A stretch of DNA of 64,000 nt from Allotamlana fucoidanivorans (GTDB taxonomy: Bacteria > Bacteroidota > Bacteroidia > Flavobacteriales > Flavobacteriaceae), in assembly GCF_006265225.1 (NCBI RefSeq), contig NZ_VDCS01000011.1, forward strand, positions 62,001 to 126,000, given 5' to 3'. Of this stretch, positions 40,370 to 49,088 are shown piece by piece. The translations under genes were made by a program, and so were the position numbers. The notes below the pieces were generated by a model. The model saw nothing but the letters and a program-made list of their open reading frames with translations. It was not told where the DNA came from and searched no databases. The stretch's first letter is position 1; the number at the start of each line of letters is the position of its first letter.

Positions 40370-41251
40370 GTGAACGATTTTCTACTTTCTCTCAAACTAA
40401 AATTACTCCATGTAGGATTTGAAAAACTTGATAGCAATTGGAATTATCAAAACGTAATAAGTCCTTTTGTTAGACTTATTTTAGTTACAAAAGGGAGAGC
40501 TATTTTATCTCATTCAAATCAGATATTTAATTTAGAACCAGGTTTTTTATATTTGGTACCAAACCACACCCTTAACAGTTATAGCTGTGAAACACATCAT
40601 GAACAATACTACGCAGGATTTTTTGAAGAGGTAAAGTTAGGGTTGTCTGTTTTTGACCTCAAGCATTTTAATTATCAAGTTAAAGCTACAGATCAAGATG
40701 TAATACTCTTTAAACGCTTATTAGAAATTCATCCGTATAAAGCCGTAAAAGACAAAACGCCGAAATCTCATATTAATCATTCGTTATTAAATAGCGAAAT
40801 TATTAATACAAACATGGATGATTATATTATAGAAACTCAAGGTATTTTATCTATTCTTTTTTCAAGATTTATTAACAATAAGGATATTCTTTTGCCCAAA
40901 AATGTTGGATTTAAAGGTGATTTAACCAAAGTTCTAGCTTATATAGGTAAACATATTGATAAAAATATCACGGTTAAACACCTAGCTGAATATTGCGATT
41001 TAAGTCCCGACCATTTTACAAAGTGTTTTTTTAGCAAATTTGAAATTACACCCAGTAGATATATGCAACATAAACGCATTGAACGTGCTCAATTTTTATT
41101 ATCAACTACAAAAGATAGTATTCCTCAAATAGCAGCACATGTGGGCATGCCAAATACATCGTACTTTTCAAGAAAATTTAAAGCATTAACAGGATCAAGT
41201 CCTGGTAGTTATAGAAAACAACAACTGCTTCAATATATGGCTCATGGTTAA
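40370..41251 (+). CDS. AraC-family transcriptional regulator (copy 1)
   Basis: This 293-residue regulator has an N-terminal cupin-type sensor domain (about residues 25-130, with LEPGFLYLVPNHTLNSYSC) and a C-terminal AraC-type double helix-turn-helix at about 195-290 (KHLAEYCDLSPDHFTKCFFS and VGMPNTSYFSRKFKALTG). It starts at a GTG; the nearest upstream ATG is out of use because of a stop. It is divergent from the DUF1553 operon and followed by a paralogue that overlaps it by 8 bases. The likely inducer is a sugar product, but which operon it controls is inferred from position. Confidence 0.93.
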   Translation: MNDFLLSLKLKLLHVGFEKLDSNWNYQNVISPFVRLILVTKGRAILSHSNQIFNLEPGFLYLVPNHTLNSYSCETHHEQYYAGFFEEVKLGLSVFDLKHFNYQVKATDQDVILFKRLLEIHPYKAVKDKTPKSHINHSLLNSEIINTNMDDYIIETQGILSILFSRFINNKDILLPKNVGFKGDLTKVLAYIGKHIDKNITVKHLAEYCDLSPDHFTKCFFSKFEITPSRYMQHKRIERAQFLLSTTKDSIPQIAAHVGMPNTSYFSRKFKALTGSSPGSYRKQQLLQYMAHG

Positions 41252-42116
41252 TCAATTTCAATCATTAAAACTTAGGCTATTAAACGTAGGCTATTCTAAG
41301 CTAGATAATCATTGGGATTTTGATAATGTGATTAGTCCGTTTACCCGATTATACCTCATAACCAAAGGAAACGCTCAAGTGTATCACAATAGCAGAAAGT
41401 TTAATTTAATGCCTAACCACCTATACCTCATTCCTAGCTTTACTTATAGTAGTTATAAATGTGATGTATACCACGAACAGTTTTACATTAGTTTTTTTGA
41501 GGAACTTGGTAAAAGTCTATCTATTTATAATTTTGCAGATTTTAAATATGAAGTTGAAGCTAATGCATTTGACAAAGCCTTATTTGAGCGCTTATTGCAT
41601 CTCAATAAAAATAGAACGTTAATTAATAACTCCCCTGAGCATTATGATAATTATGAAACATTATCAACGTTTGAACGAAAAAATCAAGAGCTCTCAGCAA
41701 GTGCTTTTATGGAAACGCAAGGTATTTTGAAAATACTTCTATCCAAGTTTATTAACTACAAAGTGTCTTTAAAACCAAAAGTTTCTAAATCTTTTTCAAA
41801 ATCGGTACTGTACTATATTTCAGAACATCTTAGCCAACCAATATCAGTAAAAGAAATGGCTCATTTTTGTGATTTAAGCATTGATCACTTTTCAAGAAAG
41901 TTTACCAAAACGTTTGGTGTCAGGCCTAGTAAATATGTTCAACAAAAGCGTATAGAAAGAGCCATTTTACTTATAACAACCACCAATTACTCTTTAAAAA
42001 AGATAGCAACGCTTATTGGCTATGAAGACTACAATTACTTTTCTAGAATCTTTAAAAAGCAACTTAGTGCAACCCCTAGTGCTTTTAAAACATCACAAAA
42101 AGCACCAAAAACTTAA
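41244..42116 (+). CDS. AraC-family transcriptional regulator (copy 2)
   Basis: This 290-residue protein is a tandem paralogue of copy 1, alike from the start (SLKLRLLNVGYSKLDNHWDF against SLKLKLLHVGFEKLDSNWNY). The cupin sensor part and the double helix-turn-helix (KEMAHFCDLSIDHFSRKFTK and IGYEDYNYFSRIFKKQL) are both intact. It overlaps copy 1 by 8 bases and so is translated from the same message, and it converges on the helicase gene with a 4-base overlap. Two sensors of similar type may respond to different sugars or form a heterodimer; this is a guess. Confidence 0.93.
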   Translation: MVNQFQSLKLRLLNVGYSKLDNHWDFDNVISPFTRLYLITKGNAQVYHNSRKFNLMPNHLYLIPSFTYSSYKCDVYHEQFYISFFEELGKSLSIYNFADFKYEVEANAFDKALFERLLHLNKNRTLINNSPEHYDNYETLSTFERKNQELSASAFMETQGILKILLSKFINYKVSLKPKVSKSFSKSVLYYISEHLSQPISVKEMAHFCDLSIDHFSRKFTKTFGVRPSKYVQQKRIERAILLITTTNYSLKKIATLIGYEDYNYFSRIFKKQLSATPSAFKTSQKAPKT

Positions 42117-44554
42117 TCCTTAAAGTTTAAATTTTCTAACACCAACCGCAATGCTCCATAAGAATACTTTTCATCTAGTTGATGCTTTAAATCTGATAAG
42201 GTTTCAAATTCTTTTTGAGGAATTAATGCTTTCAATTCATTATAATGCTCCTCTGAAATTAAATCTGTTACTTTTGTTTCTCCTGTTTTAATAAAGCTTG
42301 CCAAATGTGTAAACACTGTATTTTCATTCAATTCACGTTCATGAGCAATCTCTTCAATAGATTTTCCAGATTGAAATAATAGTAATGATTCTTTCTTAGA
42401 GTCGCCACGTTTTCGTTTGGGTTTAGCCTGCTCAAATAGTGTTTCTTCTTCTGAGGTTTCAATGTTGTGCACTTCGCAATACGCGCGTATTACTTTCAAA
42501 ATTACTGAGCCATACTTCTCTACTCGTTTTTTGCCCATACCATTAATCTGAAGCAATTCTTTTGTCGTGGTTGGTAACGTTTCGCACATTTCATAAAGCG
42601 CTTTTTGAGAAAAAATCTGGTAGTGAATTAAATCATTTTCTCGAGCAATATCATTGCGAAGTAGTCTAAGCTTTTCAAAGAGTTCAACATGACTGGTACC
42701 ATCAATAACTGTTTTTCGTGATTTCTTGGGTTTATTTTTTCCTTGGAATACAGATTGGGCTCTCAATTCAAGAAATTGTTCAGTTTTAAACCCACATTCT
42801 AGTCCTTTAAAATATAATAATTTCACTTCAAGAAGTTCTTCAAAATGATCAAGATGTTTTGTGATTTCAGCTCCTATAGTCTGATTATCTGTTGTAAAGG
42901 CAAAATCCTTTAAAGGTTTCACTATTCTTGCTTCCAATTCTGAAGCGAAATAATTTAAGCCTTTAATAAAACGCTCTTGGATGATGGGACTTTTTTCGGC
43001 TAAACCAAATTCTTCTGAAAGCTGATTGAGCTGATGCTTAAAACTGTTGCTTACTTTAAGCAGATGTGTTACACAATCTTTTATACCAAGAAAGACCTGT
43101 TCAACAGGTCCTTCAACCACGGTTCTATTTTTATAATAAATATCTAAAATTCTATTGACAGGATATAAAAACTCAAAAAATTCAAATATTTCAGCCATTA
43201 AGTCTAACTGAAATTTCTTTTGAGAATCACTTAAAACAATCTCATCTGGTCTATTGTTTTCTGTCTCTTCATTGAATGCTGTTACATGGCTATCATTAAC
43301 TATCTGGTTGGGATGAATTTTATGTTTTAAAACCAAACCTTCTAAAGATTTACATCTACTCAAGGCTACGTAAGTTTGCCCATGTGCAAAGGCACCTTCG
43401 GCATCAATAATTGCTTTTTCAAACGTTAACCCCTGACTTTTATGTATGGTAATTGACCAAGCCAAGCGCAACGGTATTTGTGTATACGACCCTATTTTTT
43501 CTTCTGTTATTGCTTTAGTATCAGGATCAACATTGTAGGTTATATTCTCCCAAGTTTCAGGTGTTACAATAATAGCTTTTTCATCATCTGGGCAATGCAC
43601 AACAACTTCATCTGAATCTAAATGAATAACCTTGCCTATTTTTCCATTAAAATAGCGTTTGTCTGAATGACTATCATTTTTAACAAACATGACCTGCGCC
43701 CCTACTTTCAAGGTTAATTCCTGACTATTGGGATACGCATATTCAGGAAATTTACCATCAAGGGTCGCTTTATAAATAGATTTCTTCGAGGTTAATTTGT
43801 CTAACTCTGCCTTATTTACTGCATCTGCTTTATTATTATGTGTGGTTAAAGAAATATAGCCATCTTCGGGTTGCGTTTGAAAATTAGAAATGTACCGCTT
43901 ATTGAGTTCTGAAGCAATAGATTCTGTCAGTTGATTATCTCTAATAGCATTTAAAATCTCTATAAATTTTGGGTTTTCTTGACGGTATATATGCTTTAGT
44001 TCAATAGTAATAGCCTGACACTGTTGAAACGCTTGACTACTAAAAAAGAATCCATTTTTGTAGACCTGTTTTAATACCTCCCATTCTTGTTCTTTTATTA
44101 CAGGCGAAAGCTGTTGTAAATCACCAATCATAAGAACCTGTACTCCGCCAAACACTTTATTTCTATTCCTAAAACGACGTAACGTACGGTCAATTCCATC
44201 TAATAAATCGGCCCTTACCATACTAATCTCATCAATAACAAGCAGATCTATGGACTTAATTATATTGATTTTAGTTTTACTGAATTTTCTATTGAATCCT
44301 TTAGAAGCATTTAAATCTGTTTCTGGTAAAATAGGCCCAAAGGGCATTTGAAAAAAGGAATGAATGGTAACCCCTTTTGCATTAATGGCTGCCACACCTG
44401 TAGGCGCCACTACAACCAACCGCTTTAGGCTTTCCCGCTTTAAACGATGCAGAAACGTTGTTTTTCCAGTTCCTGCTTTACCTGTTAAAAATATGGACTG
44501 ATTGGTAGAATTTACAAATTTATAGGCTAACTCTAATTCTTTATTTTGGGCCAT
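42113..44554 (-). CDS. PIF1-type DNA helicase with HRDC-like and RecQ-type C-terminus
   Basis: This 813-residue protein has superfamily 1B helicase motifs. Walker A is GKAGTGKTTFLH (24-35), motif Ia is APTGVAAINAKGVTIHSF, Walker B is LLVIDEISMVRADLLD, and motif III is LMIGDLQQLSPV. Motif VI is visible as YVALSRCKSLEGL, after SITIHKSQGLTFE. Beyond residue 600 is a HRDC-like domain (SQKALYEMCETLPTTTKELL), then a helix-turn-helix like that at the C-terminus of RecQ (KSIEEIAHERELNENTVFTHL). PIF1 enzymes unwind DNA 5' to 3', including G-quadruplexes. The gene is unrelated to the loci on either side. Confidence 0.92.
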   Translation of the reverse strand: MAQNKELELAYKFVNSTNQSIFLTGKAGTGKTTFLHRLKRESLKRLVVVAPTGVAAINAKGVTIHSFFQMPFGPILPETDLNASKGFNRKFSKTKINIIKSIDLLVIDEISMVRADLLDGIDRTLRRFRNRNKVFGGVQVLMIGDLQQLSPVIKEQEWEVLKQVYKNGFFFSSQAFQQCQAITIELKHIYRQENPKFIEILNAIRDNQLTESIASELNKRYISNFQTQPEDGYISLTTHNNKADAVNKAELDKLTSKKSIYKATLDGKFPEYAYPNSQELTLKVGAQVMFVKNDSHSDKRYFNGKIGKVIHLDSDEVVVHCPDDEKAIIVTPETWENITYNVDPDTKAITEEKIGSYTQIPLRLAWSITIHKSQGLTFEKAIIDAEGAFAHGQTYVALSRCKSLEGLVLKHKIHPNQIVNDSHVTAFNEETENNRPDEIVLSDSQKKFQLDLMAEIFEFFEFLYPVNRILDIYYKNRTVVEGPVEQVFLGIKDCVTHLLKVSNSFKHQLNQLSEEFGLAEKSPIIQERFIKGLNYFASELEARIVKPLKDFAFTTDNQTIGAEITKHLDHFEELLEVKLLYFKGLECGFKTEQFLELRAQSVFQGKNKPKKSRKTVIDGTSHVELFEKLRLLRNDIARENDLIHYQIFSQKALYEMCETLPTTTKELLQINGMGKKRVEKYGSVILKVIRAYCEVHNIETSEEETLFEQAKPKRKRGDSKKESLLLFQSGKSIEEIAHERELNENTVFTHLASFIKTGETKVTDLISEEHYNELKALIPQKEFETLSDLKHQLDEKYSYGALRLVLENLNFKD

Positions 44555-44608
44555 TAAACATCAAAATTTTTAGATTTTGAAGATAGTAATTTTCCAATTT
44601 AAAGGCTT

Positions 44609-44664
44609 TTCTATTTTGAGTTTTGTTAACCTTTTATAGTCGATCTACAAAACTCAAAATAGAA
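44609..44664. repeat. 18-base perfect inverted repeat between the helicase and GH117 genes
   Basis: TTCTATTTTGAGTTTTGT (44609-44626) is the exact inverse complement of ACAAAACTCAAAATAGAA (44647-44664), with a 20-base spacer. It lies 31 bases after the stop of GH117 and 55 bases before the helicase start. It could terminate the utilization-locus transcript or bind a regulator. There is no clean T run after it on the minus strand. Confidence 0.6.
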
Positions 44665-44694
44665 TGAACTTATATTTCAATACTAAAGTTAAAA

Positions 44695-45990
44695 CTACTT
44701 ATTTTTTAATTTTTCATTTTCTTTTAAAACACGTTCTCGCTGCTCTCCACTTAATCCATGTTTAAATAAATCTTCAAAATCCGGTTTATAGTGATGTCCT
44801 TTCATACCCTCATCATGAACGTCAAGACTTAAATCGCAATCAAAACGAAGTAATACCGAATGATTGCGTTTCCAATCTCCATGAGGAACCGTAAAATGAG
44901 ATAATCCCCACGTTATACCTTTTCCCTTTTTGGTGTTTGTGAAAGCATCAGAAACATATGGGCCAGCCGCATCTGGCATTAACTCAACGGTACTGGCTAT
45001 TTCAAAATTCACCCAGTCTTTAGCGTATTGAATGGTATTACTTTCATTTCCGTCTCTAATAGCAAAAGCCGCAACGCCTTCTTTAAAAGGAAATAATGTG
45101 GTTTCATGCCCTGAGCTCATTATAGGGTTTAAAGGGTGCTTTTCAAAGGGACCAAAAGGGTTATCCGCAATAGCCAAACCATGCATACGTACTAATTTTG
45201 AAGTGTCAGACTTACCAAAGTCTGATTTGTAGTATATATAAATTTTACCATCGTGTACCAATGGGTATGGATCGTGAATTGAAAATTGATCCCATGACCC
45301 TGGCACACCATTTGGTATAACTTCCTTGTTATAAGGCTTCCAAGGTCCATCGGGTGAATCGGCATAAGAAACCGCTACTGGGCAGTTATCCCCGCCACTT
45401 TTACCTGGCGCTTCAGAGAAAGCTTGATAGTACAGGTAATATTTTCCTTCCCATTCTAAAATATCAGTCGTAGTTACAGAACGCCATCCCACATTTGGTT
45501 TTGGTGGTCTTGGTACGGCAACACCTTGCTCTTCCCATGTAAAACCATCATCTGAAGTAGCATAATAAATATCAGATAAATCCCAGTCTGCTGAGGGAAT
45601 AGTATCGTTACTCAAATGGGCATTTGAAACCCCTACTGGAGCTGAAGCGGTGTTTCTGTGGGTATACCACACATAGTATTTTCCGTTGGTAAAAAGGATT
45701 TTTGAAGGGTCGCGTCGTGTAATGGTTCCATCTCCATTGTTATAATCAAAACCTTTTAATTTGGTGTATTTGAATTGCGTAAATAACTCATTAGTTTCAG
45801 GTTTTGCCCCCATATAAGCATCATAATTTCTATTTAATGCAGCACTCAAAGGGATATTGGGTTTTTCATCTGGTAACATATAAGGAAACGGTGCATGGTC
45901 TGTATTGGTTTCCTGCTCTTTATCTTTTTGAGCACATGCTGTACTAAAAATGCCTAGAGCTACACATAAAATTCTGGTTATTTTTATCAT
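44695..45990 (-). CDS. GH117-family 3,6-anhydro-L-galactosidase, lipoprotein
   Basis: GH117 enzymes remove terminal 3,6-anhydro-L-galactose from neoagaro-oligosaccharides by an exo mechanism. This 431-residue lipoprotein (FSTAC, Cys19) has the GH117 helical motif SxAxxR (SAALNR, 49-54). The three expected active-site regions are present with the expected spacing: RRDPSK (Asp94), SIHDPYPLV (Asp240) and SGHETTLF (His295/Glu296). The five-bladed propeller is otherwise typical. It is the last gene of the minus-strand cluster, 10 bases after the GH16 gene. The membrane-linked location in the periplasm or at the surface fits an oligosaccharide-trimming role. Confidence 0.88.
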   Translation of the reverse strand: MIKITRILCVALGIFSTACAQKDKEQETNTDHAPFPYMLPDEKPNIPLSAALNRNYDAYMGAKPETNELFTQFKYTKLKGFDYNNGDGTITRRDPSKILFTNGKYYVWYTHRNTASAPVGVSNAHLSNDTIPSADWDLSDIYYATSDDGFTWEEQGVAVPRPPKPNVGWRSVTTTDILEWEGKYYLYYQAFSEAPGKSGGDNCPVAVSYADSPDGPWKPYNKEVIPNGVPGSWDQFSIHDPYPLVHDGKIYIYYKSDFGKSDTSKLVRMHGLAIADNPFGPFEKHPLNPIMSSGHETTLFPFKEGVAAFAIRDGNESNTIQYAKDWVNFEIASTVELMPDAAGPYVSDAFTNTKKGKGITWGLSHFTVPHGDWKRNHSVLLRFDCDLSLDVHDEGMKGHHYKPDFEDLFKHGLSGEQRERVLKENEKLKNK

Positions 45991-46000
45991 TATATCTTAT

Positions 46001-47257
46001 TTAGTTTTTTAGGTTAATGATTATAGTATTAATATCTAATATTTGATCCTTTTGCTCTTTTATACACATATGGCTTACTAGTTTATAATTTGAACTTCTT
46101 TTAGGAACTTGAAGAAGTTCAAAATCAAACTCCATATTAGCATAGCCTGCATGGGCTGTAAATTTCTTTTGAGCCACCATTTTACCTTCCTCGTTCAACA
46201 ACTTTAAAGTCACTGTTCTATCAACATTGGCTTTATAGGTGAGTGGTATTTTTAGCTTGTTAGTGCTTTTAACTTGTAAAACACTCTGTTCAAAATACAC
46301 GCCTTCATCATAGATTTTAATCAACGCTTCAGGTTTCAATGTTGTGCTTTCATGAACATCAACTAATTCATAACCTCTTACCCAATCATAATAAACGGTG
46401 TTCTTAGTATCATCAGCCAACTCCTCATCTGTTGGTAATGAAATCCAAGGAAAAGGGTAGGTTTCACAAACCAAACGCATATACATTGGTGTATTCATAG
46501 GTTTACTACTTATAGAATCAAAAAACTTTTGATGTTTAGGAGCGCGATTATCGTAATAATAACTGGCATGTAAAGCATCACGCCACCATCCGCCATACAC
46601 ATGAAAATCTTTTGAAGCTACCTCTTCGTTCTCAAATCGTACTTGCGAAGCTCTGTAGTCATGCCTTTCCCCTTCACAGTCATTATACCAATAATGTGCA
46701 TTTGAATGCATCCCACTGGCAAAATAGCTTCCCTTAAAGTCTCCTTGTTTACCAATACATTCCTGAATATCCCATTCTTGACTATACTGGTCACAGCCCT
46801 TTGGTCCCGTGACATTATTTCCTGAAAACCAAAATGTAGTACTCATGGATGTTGCAGCTGCTTTAACTCTGCATTCATAATAACCTAAAAACGCCGCCTT
46901 TTTTGAAACTACCGCACCTCCTTTAATATTAAAAACAATGTCTTTCCCATAGGCATGCACAATAGTATCTTGTTTCATTTTTTCGCCTTTTATTTGAAGA
47001 AATCCATCTTTAACAGAAACCTGAGACGGCATGAAAAGTCCTGGTGGTCTGCCAATCCATGTAGGGTGATAATTCAACCATTTAGTAGTGTCTAGTTCTG
47101 TGCCATTAAATTCATCGGAAAAATCAGGATTTAAAACCCAGCGTTTCCCTAATGGTGGTTTAGGTGGCCCTACGCTTGCTACTTGTGCTTCTACCCCATA
47201 AACCATAAAAAGTATACAGATAAAACCACATCTAATCATATTTTGCATATTACTCAT
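46001..47257 (-). CDS. GH16-family galactanase (agarase/porphyranase-like)
   Basis: This 418-residue exported protein (signal ILFMVYGVEAQ) is a GH16 enzyme that should cut a red-algal galactan backbone. The catalytic ExDxxE motif is EWDIQE (Glu161, Asp163, Glu166). The start FSDEFNGTELDTTKWLNYHP and GRPPGLFMPSQVSVKDGFL are typical of agar-type GH16 enzymes. The Trp in the second position of the catalytic motif differs from the usual Ile/Leu, so the subfamily is uncertain. Residues 335-418 form a small C-terminal beta domain. ATGs at 47248 and 47239 are other possible starts. It lies between GH117 and the PhoD-like gene. Confidence 0.88.
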   Translation of the reverse strand: MSNMQNMIRCGFICILFMVYGVEAQVASVGPPKPPLGKRWVLNPDFSDEFNGTELDTTKWLNYHPTWIGRPPGLFMPSQVSVKDGFLQIKGEKMKQDTIVHAYGKDIVFNIKGGAVVSKKAAFLGYYECRVKAAATSMSTTFWFSGNNVTGPKGCDQYSQEWDIQECIGKQGDFKGSYFASGMHSNAHYWYNDCEGERHDYRASQVRFENEEVASKDFHVYGGWWRDALHASYYYDNRAPKHQKFFDSISSKPMNTPMYMRLVCETYPFPWISLPTDEELADDTKNTVYYDWVRGYELVDVHESTTLKPEALIKIYDEGVYFEQSVLQVKSTNKLKIPLTYKANVDRTVTLKLLNEEGKMVAQKKFTAHAGYANMEFDFELLQVPKRSSNYKLVSHMCIKEQKDQILDINTIIINLKN

Positions 47258-47275
47258 TTTACAGAAGTGTGTTAT

Positions 47276-49078
47276 TTACAAAATTTCTACAGATATAATG
47301 TCTTTGTTCTTTGTCTTTGCCTCAAGGTCATAAAGTGACTGCATAGCTTCTCCTTCACCTACTTCAACAGTATAAATTCCTGAATACATCACTTTGGGTT
47401 TGTAAGTATTGCCTTTAATTCGAATGGAATGAATCACGTCTTTAGTATACCTATCTCTGACGGTGACCACCTGATTAGATTTTGACAGCTTTAACGTAGG
47501 AAGTTCATACCCGTTTTTTATAAGAAAGTTATCCTCTTGATTGCATGTTACTGGCCATCCTGTATACGGCCTACTGTTAGGGGCAAACATATCTACATTA
47601 CGCTCCCAGCATTCAAAAGTGATTTGTCGGTTAGGTTTGTTAAATTTTATAATACCATAACCTGCTGCGCGTCCTTTTAATAAATCTTCTCTGGGTTTAT
47701 TGTCTTTATGCGTAGGATTAGCCACGGCATGTACGGTAATTTTATTATGAAAAGCGTCTTTGAACTCTCCCGTATAATCTGGAGCCCCTTTCATTCTATT
47801 TTTGCCAGGCGCATCTGGATTCCACCAACGCATCCAAAAATTTGATGTTGCAGGCACTGCAAAAGAAAATCCTGCATTATTCCAATCTTCAACACCATGA
47901 TGCACTACAGAGCCTAGATGCTGATCGCCTGCTATCATACAAGAAAAGCTTTTTCTAATAACCTTTAAAGCTTTATTTCTTCCCGATTGCGGCCAACCGT
48001 TAGCATCTGTACTATAACGCTGTTTTTTATCAATGGTTGGTGTATGTGTTGCTAAGTTTGTAAAAATGGTTTGAGATAACACCGCTTTCATATCGGCATC
48101 TTTCCAATTGGTTGTCCAGTCTTCGAGAAAATCTAATTGTCTTTCACCCAATAAGGTAGCGCCGTCAACATCCATTTCACGTGTGTCTTTATAATGTTTC
48201 TTTTCCAGAACGCGCTTAGGGCCAGATTTAAATTTTCTATCTTCAATAATGGCAAAACTAATGCCTCCCCAGGTAAGATTCGTGTAATACACCCCAATAC
48301 CCTGTTCTATTGGCGTGGGATCATATGGATCGGGTAAATGACTTGTTTGGGTGCGCTCTACCTCTTTTATATAATTTACAGGCATATAATATCCGCCTTG
48401 ATCGCCATCTCTACTGCTTATTTTTTTTCCGCCATTACCCCATAAATTACCTTGGCCAACATCATGATCATCAGGAATGGTAATTGTTGGCGTGTTACTA
48501 ATTAATTCTCCAAAAGATTCTCCAAATTTTATCCAGTTTTTATAGTGCTCACTATGGTTATATACTTGATCTCCAGCAAAAAATAAAACATCGGGTTTAA
48601 GCTTCTTAAGATTGTCTATAATATCTTTAGCTGGCTCTTGCCCCCCATGTCTTTTGTAAATAGATAGGCAAGAAAATGCCGCCATAACAATTTCATCTTT
48701 GGCATTTGGATTTTTTTGAATGGTGCCTTCATAAAATGCTTTGTTGTTATGTACAATGCGATAATTTTTCTGTTTGGTGTCATCCCAATGTTCTATTCTA
48801 AAATGAGACGTATAACCTGGATATTCTATATCTGATTCCTGAAGGGTTTCCCATATGTCACCATTTTTTATTTGAAGCAAAGATGAAAATGGTTCATAAT
48901 CCTTAATAGGATAAAACTGAGCTGTTAACTTCAATATATTATCATGAACCGTATATAAGGCAAAACAGATTCTATCCTCTGGAGCCTGATTTTCCGGCAA
49001 TGCCAAAATATTTTTGGATTGCGCAAAAGCCATATTCAGCTCTAAAATAACAACTAGGAATAAAAGTATTTTCTTCAT
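47276..49078 (-). CDS. PhoD-like metallophosphoesterase in the utilization locus
   Basis: This 600-residue exported protein (signal FLVVILELNMAFAQ) belongs to the PhoD-like alkaline phosphatase group. Metal-site motifs are visible: AAFSCLSIY, FFAGDQVYNHSEH, TIPDDHDVGQGN and MIAGDQHLGSVVHHG. It should be a periplasmic or surface phosphoesterase that binds iron/calcium. Why it lies within a galactan cluster is not clear: it may act on phosphate or on another ester on the glycan. It is separated from its neighbours by 18 and 10 bases, so it is certainly in the operon. Confidence 0.85.
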   Translation of the reverse strand: MKKILLFLVVILELNMAFAQSKNILALPENQAPEDRICFALYTVHDNILKLTAQFYPIKDYEPFSSLLQIKNGDIWETLQESDIEYPGYTSHFRIEHWDDTKQKNYRIVHNNKAFYEGTIQKNPNAKDEIVMAAFSCLSIYKRHGGQEPAKDIIDNLKKLKPDVLFFAGDQVYNHSEHYKNWIKFGESFGELISNTPTITIPDDHDVGQGNLWGNGGKKISSRDGDQGGYYMPVNYIKEVERTQTSHLPDPYDPTPIEQGIGVYYTNLTWGGISFAIIEDRKFKSGPKRVLEKKHYKDTREMDVDGATLLGERQLDFLEDWTTNWKDADMKAVLSQTIFTNLATHTPTIDKKQRYSTDANGWPQSGRNKALKVIRKSFSCMIAGDQHLGSVVHHGVEDWNNAGFSFAVPATSNFWMRWWNPDAPGKNRMKGAPDYTGEFKDAFHNKITVHAVANPTHKDNKPREDLLKGRAAGYGIIKFNKPNRQITFECWERNVDMFAPNSRPYTGWPVTCNQEDNFLIKNGYELPTLKLSKSNQVVTVRDRYTKDVIHSIRIKGNTYKPKVMYSGIYTVEVGEGEAMQSLYDLEAKTKNKDIISVEIL

Positions 49079-49088
49079 TTCATTATGG

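Noticed and set aside
46001-47257. GH16 as a carrageenase
   Set aside because: The GH117 neighbour fits agar-type galactan better, and no carrageenan-specific enzyme (GH127/GH129-type) is visible; this is a preference, not proof.
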